From NCBI RefSeq assembly GCF_000176035.2, contig NC_015675.1, positions 2,112,001 to 2,176,000 of the forward strand: a stretch of 64,000 nt of DNA. Reading direction: 5' to 3'. The notes beneath the pieces are model-generated. The model saw only the letters and a list, made by a program, of their open reading frames with translations. It did no database searches and was not told the origin of the DNA. Source of the stretch: Mesorhizobium opportunistum WSM2075 (lineage in GTDB: Bacteria > Pseudomonadota > Alphaproteobacteria > Rhizobiales > Rhizobiaceae). The position numbers were made by a program, and so were the translations under genes. This document shows positions 45,766-52,760 of the stretch, piece after piece. How positions within the stretch are numbered: position 1 is the stretch's first letter; each line of letters begins with the position of its first letter.

Positions 45766-46434
45766 ATGAGCCAGCAGGACCAGTTCATGTCCGCGAAACG
45801 CAGCAACCCGGCCGTCGAGGCGGATCGGCAAAGGCTCGTCGAGCCATCGCGGCGGCGGTGGCCGCGCGTCGTCGGATTTTCCCTGTTGGGGCTGGTGGTG
45901 GCGGGCGTAGGCTTCGCCGCCGGGAATTATGCCGCGATCGCCAATCTGGTCGGCGGCGCGACCGCCGCACAGGCTTCGACGCCGTCGCCCGCGCTTCCGG
46001 ACACGCCTTTCCTCGAGCACGTCAAGCAAGCCGGCGTGCAGGCCTGCTCGACCGTCTATCCGGTGCTCGGACAGATCCTGACGACAGGCACGAAATACAG
46101 CGTCAAATCGTTGTGGAACGACCAGGCCGCTGACAAGCATGCCGTCCAGGCCTTTGTCGGCATGGACTATGCGTCGGAACGCTACAACGGGCCGGCCGCC
46201 GGCGTGGTCTTCGCATCGCCCACCGCTTCGGGCTGCGAGGGGGCGATGGTGCGGGTGGCGCCATTCGCCAGCCCGTGCGCCGACATCCCCGCCATCTTGC
46301 CGCAAGGCAGCAAGATCACCGACCATCTCGGGCAGGTCGAGGTCTACGAGCTCGGCGGCAACTCCGGGGAAGCGCTTCTCCTGCCGACTGGCAAAAGCTG
46401 CGTGGTGATCTCGGTCGCTTCGGCGGCGAAGTAG
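45766..46434 (+). CDS. membrane-anchored periplasmic hypothetical protein
   Basis: A 222-residue protein with a basic cytoplasmic N-terminus (to about residue 34), one membrane helix (VVGFSLLGLVVAGVGFAAGNYAAI) and a periplasmic domain with several Cys (VQACSTVYP, SGCEGAMV, SPCADIP, KSCVVISV) able to form two disulfides. No family is recognised. It lies 11 bases after the IalB gene and is part of the adhesin operon, so it may be an assembly or stability factor for surface proteins; that is inferred from context. Confidence 0.75.
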   Translation: MSQQDQFMSAKRSNPAVEADRQRLVEPSRRRWPRVVGFSLLGLVVAGVGFAAGNYAAIANLVGGATAAQASTPSPALPDTPFLEHVKQAGVQACSTVYPVLGQILTTGTKYSVKSLWNDQAADKHAVQAFVGMDYASERYNGPAAGVVFASPTASGCEGAMVRVAPFASPCADIPAILPQGSKITDHLGQVEVYELGGNSGEALLLPTGKSCVVISVASAAK

Positions 46435-46469
46435 GCGAGCGAGTGGGATCGAGGAAAGGGGTGCCGACC

Positions 46470-46931
46470 ATGAGATTGCAAGCTTTGGCGGTTTTGGGTT
46501 TGACCTTGTTGTGGAGCGGACAAGTCGTCTCGGCCGACCTGGTGGCGCCGCCGGAGCCGCAGCAGGAGGAAAAAGGCATCTGGGCGGCCATCGCCTATTC
46601 GCAGGCCGATAGCAAATACGGTTTCTTCTGGGGCGCCGACAAGCGGCAGGAGGCGAAGGACATCGCGCAGAAATATTGCGAGAACGCGGGCGGAAAAGCC
46701 TGCAATGTCGTGACCGTCTTCCGCAACCATCGGCATTGGAACGATGACGACAAAACCGGTTTTCCCTACAAGCACTGCGGTGCGCTCGCCGTGGCCGACA
46801 AAGTCGAGAACCGGTTCACGCCTTGGGGCGTGAACTCGGCAGAGACCCGCAGGGAAGCCGAGGACCTCGCCTTGCAGGCCTGCGAAGCGGCGGGCGAGAA
46901 ATGCAAGATCCGCGAATGGGTCTGCACATGA
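46470..46931 (+). CDS. DUF4189-type secreted protein
   Basis: A 153-residue protein with a Sec signal peptide (MRLQALAVLGLTLLWSGQVVSA) followed by a DUF4189-like repeat layout: WAAIAYSQADSKYGFFWGADKRQEAKDIAQKYCENAGGKACNVVTVF and a second half-repeat with ADKVENRFTPWGVNSAETRREAEDLALQACEAAGEKCKIREWVC. Each half contributes a Cys pair. An AGGAAAGGGG site precedes the start; an in-frame GTG at 46461 is close. It overlaps the second ialB gene by ATGA. Function unknown. Confidence 0.8.
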   Translation: MRLQALAVLGLTLLWSGQVVSADLVAPPEPQQEEKGIWAAIAYSQADSKYGFFWGADKRQEAKDIAQKYCENAGGKACNVVTVFRNHRHWNDDDKTGFPYKHCGALAVADKVENRFTPWGVNSAETRREAEDLALQACEAAGEKCKIREWVCT

Positions 46932-47464
46932 AGCCTGGCTTCAAGGCAGTCTCGGCATGCGGGGCAATTCTGTTTTCGTTGATGTCGCCCGCATCGGCAC
47001 AGCAACAGGTGGCGGCAGTTGCGGCTGGCCCCTCATCGCTGCGCGAAGTCTACCAGGACTGGAGCGTGGCTTGCTCTGTCCAGGAGAATGTGAGGGTCTG
47101 CTCGCTTTCGCAGGACCAGGTCCAGAAGAACGGCCAAAGGCTGCTTGCCGTGGAGATACAGAGACGCGCGGACGGTTCGACGACGGCTACCTTGCTTCTG
47201 CCTTTCGGCATCCTGCTCGATTCCGGTGTGACGCTGCAGATCGACGATCAGCCGCCATCGTCCCAACAGCGTTTCAGGACCTGCTTGCCGACGGGCTGCC
47301 TCGCCGTCTTTGCCATCGATCGGTCCTTGGTTGGAAAGATGCGGGGAGGCACGGTGCTGAAGCTCAATGTCACGACGGATGCCGAGACCCCGCTGACATT
47401 TCCGGTGTCGCTGCACGGCCTGAGCGCTGCGCTCGACCGCATGGTCGCGTTGAGCGCAAAGTGA
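46928..47464 (+). CDS. second IalB family protein
   Basis: A 178-residue periplasmic protein with a Sec signal peptide (MKPGFKAVSACGAILFSLMSPASA) and the IalB pattern YQDWSVACSVQENVRVCSLSQDQ plus RFRTCLPTGCLAVFAID. It is a distant paralogue of the protein at 45197-45754. The start overlaps the DUF4189 stop by ATGA (46928-46931), so the two are translationally coupled. Two IalB copies in one adhesin operon suggest non-identical clients. Confidence 0.87.
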   Translation: MKPGFKAVSACGAILFSLMSPASAQQQVAAVAAGPSSLREVYQDWSVACSVQENVRVCSLSQDQVQKNGQRLLAVEIQRRADGSTTATLLLPFGILLDSGVTLQIDDQPPSSQQRFRTCLPTGCLAVFAIDRSLVGKMRGGTVLKLNVTTDAETPLTFPVSLHGLSAALDRMVALSAK

Positions 47465-47560
47465 GGAGAAGGCGGCTGCCTTCGATGCCGGCCGGATCTC
47501 ATGGAACGTTGCTGTGCCGAAGGTCGTTTAGTCCGGTGCCACTGCCATCGGATCGCGATC

Positions 47561-47662
47561 ATGAAGAAGAAAACCTACGTCAAACCCACGCTTGTAAAAT
47601 GCGGAAAACTGACGGAGCGCACGGCGCAGATCATGGCATCCGGGGTCATACTGGGCGAGTGA
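47561..47662 (+). CDS. putative RiPP precursor with a lasso-type leader
   Basis: A 33-residue peptide, MKKKTYVKPTLVKCGKLTER followed by TAQIMASGVILGE. It carries the lasso-peptide leader signature Y-x2-P-x-L-x3-G-x-L-x3-T (Y6, P9, L11, G15, L17, T21), which is the site bound by RRE proteins. The 11-12 residues after the conserved Thr would be the core, but they lack the Gly/Ala-to-Asp/Glu spacing of a classic lasso ring (the only acid is the last residue). No lasso cyclase, protease or RRE gene lies nearby. It starts 97 bases after the second ialB gene and could belong to that transcript. No strong ribosome site is visible. Confidence 0.65.
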   Translation: MKKKTYVKPTLVKCGKLTERTAQIMASGVILGE

Positions 47663-47861
47663 CCGCCTACGGCTATTTTTCCCGCATTGCTCGACGGAAG
47701 TTGGCGCGGAGCCCCGAGGCGATCCCTTCAGCCATTTGAGTCATTCGATAATTTTCCTATTGGGCGATGGCCGATTTTCTGTTTAGCCATACCCACGGCG
47801 ATGTGTCAGACTTTGCCGCATTTCGCAAAATGCACGAGAGTTGGTAGCCGAAGGAAGTACG

Positions 47862-48566
47862 ATGACAGGACAAAAAGTTGCGTTGGTTAGCGCTGGCGGA
47901 AGCGGCATGGGCGCGGAGACTGCCCGTCGACTTGCCGCGGACGGCTACAAGGTCGGGATTCTCTCGTCCTCAGGTAAAGGGGAAGCGTTGGCAAAGGAGC
48001 TCGACGGCTTCGGTGTCACCGGCTCGAACCAAACCAATGACGATCTCAAGCGGCTGGTCGATGGCGCTGTCGAGCGGTGGGGCCGCGTCGACGTGCTTGT
48101 AAACAGCGCTGGCCACGGCCCACGAAAGCCCATCCTCGAGATTACCGACGAGGATTGGCATGACGCAATGAACGTTTATTACCTGTGCGCCGTTCGTCCG
48201 ACGCGGTTGGTCACACCAATCATGCAGAAGCAGAAATCGGGCGTCATCGTCAACATCTCCACCGCCTGGGCGTTCGAACCGAGCCCGATGTTCCCCACCT
48301 CTGCCGTCTTCCGTGCCGGGCTGGCCTCCTTCACGAAGATCTTCGCGGATACCTATGCCGGTGACAACATTCGCATGAACAACGTTCTTCCAGGTTGGAT
48401 CGACAGCCTGCCCGCAACCGAGGAACGTCGCGACAGCGTGCCGTTGGGGCGCTATGGCACCAGCCAGGAAATCGCCGCCACGATCGCTTTCCTTGCGTCG
48501 GATGGCGCGGCCTACATCACCGGCCAGAACATCCGCGTCGATGGCGGCATAACGCGCGCCGTCTAG
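47862..48566 (+). CDS. SDR-family protein lacking the catalytic Tyr and Lys
   Basis: A 234-residue Rossmann-fold protein. The nucleotide site is present in variant form (ALVSAGGSGMGAETARRLA), as are NSAGH and the C-terminal YITGQNIRVDGG. However, in the active-site helix (ISTAWAFEPSPMFPTSAVFRAG) the usual Tyr and Lys are replaced by Thr146 and Phe150; the intact SDR at 55550 provides a direct comparison (AYCASKAG). A normal SDR redox reaction is therefore unlikely. The start at 47862 has an AAGGAAG site. It lies 15 bases before the proline racemase-fold gene, so the two act together. Confidence 0.85.
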   Translation: MTGQKVALVSAGGSGMGAETARRLAADGYKVGILSSSGKGEALAKELDGFGVTGSNQTNDDLKRLVDGAVERWGRVDVLVNSAGHGPRKPILEITDEDWHDAMNVYYLCAVRPTRLVTPIMQKQKSGVIVNISTAWAFEPSPMFPTSAVFRAGLASFTKIFADTYAGDNIRMNNVLPGWIDSLPATEERRDSVPLGRYGTSQEIAATIAFLASDGAAYITGQNIRVDGGITRAV

Positions 48567-48581
48567 AACAGGCATTCAACA

Positions 48582-49622
48582 ATGCGCACCAAAGCCAGCA
48601 TTCGTGTCGTCGGCTGTCACGCCGAAGGCGAGGTCGGCGACGTCATCGTGGGTGGCGTGCTGCCGCCGGCGGGCCGCACGATGATGGAGAAGATGATCAC
48701 GATGGAACGTGATCACGACCATATCAGGCGCATGCTGATCTGCGAGCCGCGCGGCAGCGTCGCGCGCCATGTCAACCTGCTCGTACCATCGACGCGTGAC
48801 GATTGCGTCGCCGGCGCCATCATCATGGAGCCGACGGAATATCCTCCGATGTCCGGTTCCAATACGATCTGCGTCGCCACGGTCCTGCTGGAGACCGGCA
48901 TGGTGCCGATGCAGGAGCCCGAGACGCGCTTCAGGCTCGACATGCCGGGTGGCGTCATCGACGTGCGCGCCGAATGCCGTGACGGCAAATGCGTGTCGAT
49001 CACCTTGCGCAATGCGCCTGCCTTCGCCGAACGTCTCGATGCCAACATCGAGGTCGAGGGAGTGGGAACGCTCACGGTCGATGTAGCCTATGGCGGCATG
49101 TTCTATGCTATCGTCGATGCTAGGGCGCTCGGCTTCTCGGTCGCCCCCGACGAGGCTCGCGAGCTGGCGGTGATGGGCGAGAAGGTTCGACGGGCCGCGC
49201 GCGAACAGCTGGATGTCGTGCATCCGGAATTCGAACATGTGCGCGGCGTGTCGATCGTGCAGTTCGCCATGCCGTTCCAGGGGCCCGGCAATGTCACCCG
49301 CAACACCTGCATCGTCTCGCCGGGACGCTCCGACCGCAGCCCGACGGGAACCGGCACGTCGGCCCGCATGGCCGTGCTGCAGGCCCGAGGCCTGATGGGA
49401 GTTGGCGACGTATTGATCCACGAATCGATCATCGGCTCGCGCTTCACCGGCAAGATTGTGGAGCTGACGGAGATCGGCCGCCGCAAGGCGATCGTTCCGG
49501 AAATCACCGGCCGAGCCTGGATCACCGGTGAGCATGCCTACTACCTCGATCCGACGGACCCATACCCGCAAGGCTACGTGCTGTCGGACACGTGGGGGAC
49601 TTCCACCTCGGTCAAGCAATAG
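48582..49622 (+). CDS. proline racemase-fold protein (hydroxyproline epimerase/dehydratase family) with Ser/Thr active pair
   Basis: A 346-residue protein of the proline racemase superfamily. The first catalytic position, Cys in racemases (MCGH), is Ser91 here (PPMSGSNTIC); the second, Cys in DRSPCGTG, is Thr255 (DRSPTGTGTSAR). Known members have Cys/Cys (proline racemase, 4-hydroxyproline epimerase), Cys/Thr (trans-3-hydroxyproline dehydratase) or Ser/Cys. The Ser/Thr pair makes true racemisation doubtful; a dehydratase or another lyase on a proline-like substrate is possible. It forms an operon with the upstream SDR protein. Family is secure, reaction is open. Confidence 0.85.
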   Translation: MRTKASIRVVGCHAEGEVGDVIVGGVLPPAGRTMMEKMITMERDHDHIRRMLICEPRGSVARHVNLLVPSTRDDCVAGAIIMEPTEYPPMSGSNTICVATVLLETGMVPMQEPETRFRLDMPGGVIDVRAECRDGKCVSITLRNAPAFAERLDANIEVEGVGTLTVDVAYGGMFYAIVDARALGFSVAPDEARELAVMGEKVRRAAREQLDVVHPEFEHVRGVSIVQFAMPFQGPGNVTRNTCIVSPGRSDRSPTGTGTSARMAVLQARGLMGVGDVLIHESIIGSRFTGKIVELTEIGRRKAIVPEITGRAWITGEHAYYLDPTDPYPQGYVLSDTWGTSTSVKQ

Positions 49623-49664
49623 GCGTGCAGCGGCGTCGAAACAGGTTCGGTCTAGCCCGAAACC

Positions 49665-50456
49665 TCAGGGACCATTCAACCGGGATGCCCGCGATTGAAA
49701 GAACTGCAGGAACAATTCGCGCTCCGTGGTGATGTCGAGTTTTTCATAGATGCGGCGGCGGTGATTTTTGACCGTGCCGACTGCGATCCCCAGCCGCTCG
49801 GCGATGCTGGCGGTCGGATGTCCGGCCAGGACGAGCTGGACGAGTTCGCGTTCCCGCTGTGAAAGCTCTGGCCAGAGGCTGGCCGGAATGCTGGGCTTTT
49901 GCTGCGGCGAAGCGCCGGGTCCTGTCGGCATCGATGTGCGGGAGAATTCGTTTCCGCGCGCGGTTATGTCGAGTGCGTGCAGGGCTGCGAACACGGGCAG
50001 CCGCTCCTCCAGCCGCGCGATCTCGCTGTCCTTGAAAGCGGCGCTCGAACGGTCGAGGAAGATGCCGAGGCACCAGTCGCCGCCATCCGCCAGCATGATG
50101 CCGACTTCGTCGCAGATTTCGGACTGCGCCAGGAAGCCAGCTATGTACTGGCCGCGCTTGGCCTCGTCGTCGGCAAGCCGTTTCAGCGGCATGATGCCAA
50201 GCCGCCGCTCGCGCCGCCACGAGGCATAGAACGGGTCGAACACGTAGTAACTCGCGAGATAGCGCTGCACCATCTCGTCCGAGAAGCGCCGGTGCTTGAC
50301 GAATTCCGGTGTCTGCGTCGCCGAATAGCGCGTCACCGTGACGAGGTCATGCTCGATGTCGGCGCCGATCAGGTCGATCAGGCAGTCGACATGCCTGCCC
50401 GTGCCGGTGGCGGCGATCGCCTTGGCGAGCGGCGCCCAGATATTGCCCATGCGCAT
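49665..50456 (-). CDS. LuxR-family transcriptional regulator
   Basis: A 263-residue regulator. The C-terminal LuxR-type HTH is clear (LSQRERELVQLVLAGHPTASIAERLGIAVGTVKNHRRRIYEKLDI, residues about 197-243). The first 180 residues have no firm family; they may be a sensor domain (VFDPFYASWRRERRLGIMPL, MLADGGDWCLGIFLDRS). It is divergent from the acetone carboxylase-like operon with about 110 bases between starts, so it is its likely regulator. A second ATG at 50450 has a better spaced AAGGG site. Confidence 0.85.
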   Translation of the reverse strand: MRMGNIWAPLAKAIAATGTGRHVDCLIDLIGADIEHDLVTVTRYSATQTPEFVKHRRFSDEMVQRYLASYYVFDPFYASWRRERRLGIMPLKRLADDEAKRGQYIAGFLAQSEICDEVGIMLADGGDWCLGIFLDRSSAAFKDSEIARLEERLPVFAALHALDITARGNEFSRTSMPTGPGASPQQKPSIPASLWPELSQRERELVQLVLAGHPTASIAERLGIAVGTVKNHRRRIYEKLDITTERELFLQFFQSRASRLNGP

Positions 50457-50568
50457 GCCCTTTTCTCGGCGATCCCGGCCCGACCGTCATTGTGTCTTTT
50501 GGCATATGGCGCGAGGCCGCCCAAGGATTCTAGCCTTGCCTCAACCTAGACCACATTCCGAGGCGCCC

Positions 50569-52746
50569 GTGACCCAACCCAATCCCGTCGGCCCGATCGT
50601 CGGCAACCCTCCGATCATTGGCAATCCAATCGTCATCGGTATCGACGCCGGCGGCACCATGACCGACACCATCCTTGTCGATCAGGACGGCCACTTCAAG
50701 ATCGGCAAGTCGGCGACCACGCCGAAGAACGAAGCCGAAGGTTTCCTGGCCTCCGCCGAAGACGCGGCCGATGCCTGGGGCATCTCGCTGGAGCAGCTCT
50801 TCTCCGGCGTCAACGTCGTGCTCTATTCCGGCACCGGTATGCTCAACACGCTGTTGTCGCGCACTGGCCGCCGCCTCGGCCTGATCACCACAAAGGGCCT
50901 GGAGGACATGATCCTGATGGGCCGCGGCTTGCAGGCCTGGGCCGACTATTCCTATGCCGACCGGCTGCATGCGGTGACCCATCATCATCCCGATCCGCTG
51001 GTGCCGCGCCGCCGCACCCATGGCGTCACCGAGCGCATCGACCAGTTCGGCGACATCATCCTGCCGCTCTATGAACATGAGGTGGCTGCCGCCGCCAGAA
51101 AGCTGATCGCCGACAAGGTCGAGGGCATCTGCGTCATGACGATCTTCTCGCACGTCAATCCCGTGCACGAGAAGCGCATCGCCGAGATCTGCCGCGAGGA
51201 GATCGAAAAGGCCGGCGCCGAGATCACCGTCTACACCAGCCACGAAGTCCGCCCGGTCATCCGTGAACAGTCACGGCTGAACTCGGTGCTGATCGAGGCC
51301 TACGCGACGTCGCGCGGCCGCAAGCAGCTCAAGGGTATCGAGGACGTCTCGAAGAAATACGGCTTCAAATATGGCGTGCAGACGCTGCTGTCCTTCGGCG
51401 GCCTGACCTCGATCAACCATCCGCGCCTGCACGAAACCATGATCTCCGGCCCGATCGGCGGCATTCTCGGCGCGGCCTATGTCGGCAAGCTGATCGGCAA
51501 CGACTCGCTGATCTGCTCGGACATGGGCGGCACCTCCTTCGACATGGGCGTCATCACGCGCGGCCAGACGCGGATCGAGAACGAGCCTTTGATGGACCGT
51601 TTCAAGCTCAACGTGCCGACGCTGCATCTGGACACGATCGGCGCCGGCGCCGGCATGATCCTCAAGGTCGATCCCCTGACCAAGAAGGTCTCGCTCGGGC
51701 CGGAAAGTGCGGGCTCGGATCCCGGCCCGATCTGCTTCGCCAAGGGCGGCACCGAACCCACCATCGCCGATTGCGACGCCATCCTGGGCCGCCTCAACCC
51801 GCATTACTTCCTTGGCGGCAAGGTCGTTCTGCAGGTCGGGAAGGCGAGGGCAGCCTTCGAGGAAAAGTGCGCGCGCCTGCTCGGTGTGGGCGTCGAGGAG
51901 GCCGCCGAGGGCATGATCGACATGCTGGAGGCCGACGCCAACAATGCATTGCGGCGCGTCATCTCCGGCCAGGGCATCCACCCCTCCGAATTCACGCTGC
52001 TCTCCTATGGCGGTTCAGGCCCGCTGCATCTGGCCGGCTGCTCCAGGGGAATCGGCTTCAAGGACATCATCACCTTCCAGTTCGCCGCCGCCTTCTCGGC
52101 CTTCGGCTGCACGACGGCCGATTTCATGCGCCGCCATTCGGTGTCGACGCAGCATGACATCGGCGCGCGCGCCAGCGATGAAGAACTGATGGCCTTCGGC
52201 AAAAAGGTCACCAATGTCTGGGACGAACTCACCAAGGCAGCCGTCGACGAGATGATCGAGGACGGCCATGGGCGCGACAAGATCAAGACCGTGCCGTTCC
52301 TGATGATGCGCTATACCGGCCAGCTCGAGGATGTCGAGGTGATGGCGCCGCTCTCGGCCATCCGTTCGGCCGACGACATGCGCGGTGTCATCGACGAATT
52401 CGAGGCCGTCTATGCCAAGGTCAACCACCGTGTCTCGCGCTATGGCGAAGCCGGCTTCTCGATCACCGAACTCGGGCTCATCGCCACCGCCGACAAGGTC
52501 AAGCCGGTGCTCTTGAAGCGTCCGCTCGGCAAGTCGGATCCGGCAGCCGCCCACAAGGGTGTGCGCGAGGCCTATATCGGCGGCCGCTGGCACAAGGCCA
52601 ATCTCTACGAGATGGATCTGTTGCAGCCCGGCCACGAGGTCACCGGCCCGGCTATCATCGAGCATCCCGCCACAACGCTCGTCGTTCACCCGCAGGACCG
52701 TGTCCATGTCGATGAATGGACGCTGCTGCACTACACCCACGCTTGA
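50569..52746 (+). CDS. acetone carboxylase-like beta subunit (hydantoinase A/oxoprolinase family)
   Basis: A 725-residue protein of the HyuA/acetone carboxylase beta family, an ASKHA-fold ATP-using subunit. Phosphate-binding blocks are IVIGIDAGGTMTDTILVD at the start and CSDMGGTSFDMGVITRGQ near 310; SGPIGGILGAAY and LSYGGSGPLHLAGC are further marks. Size matches acetone carboxylase beta (about 717). A GTG at 50569 is taken as start; an in-frame ATG at 50506 would add 21 residues. The alpha-like and gamma-like genes follow, which makes a carboxylase complex more likely than a hydantoinase. The ketone or other substrate cannot be told. Confidence 0.85.
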   Translation: MTQPNPVGPIVGNPPIIGNPIVIGIDAGGTMTDTILVDQDGHFKIGKSATTPKNEAEGFLASAEDAADAWGISLEQLFSGVNVVLYSGTGMLNTLLSRTGRRLGLITTKGLEDMILMGRGLQAWADYSYADRLHAVTHHHPDPLVPRRRTHGVTERIDQFGDIILPLYEHEVAAAARKLIADKVEGICVMTIFSHVNPVHEKRIAEICREEIEKAGAEITVYTSHEVRPVIREQSRLNSVLIEAYATSRGRKQLKGIEDVSKKYGFKYGVQTLLSFGGLTSINHPRLHETMISGPIGGILGAAYVGKLIGNDSLICSDMGGTSFDMGVITRGQTRIENEPLMDRFKLNVPTLHLDTIGAGAGMILKVDPLTKKVSLGPESAGSDPGPICFAKGGTEPTIADCDAILGRLNPHYFLGGKVVLQVGKARAAFEEKCARLLGVGVEEAAEGMIDMLEADANNALRRVISGQGIHPSEFTLLSYGGSGPLHLAGCSRGIGFKDIITFQFAAAFSAFGCTTADFMRRHSVSTQHDIGARASDEELMAFGKKVTNVWDELTKAAVDEMIEDGHGRDKIKTVPFLMMRYTGQLEDVEVMAPLSAIRSADDMRGVIDEFEAVYAKVNHRVSRYGEAGFSITELGLIATADKVKPVLLKRPLGKSDPAAAHKGVREAYIGGRWHKANLYEMDLLQPGHEVTGPAIIEHPATTLVVHPQDRVHVDEWTLLHYTHA

Positions 52747-52760
52747 GAAGGGCGAACGCC

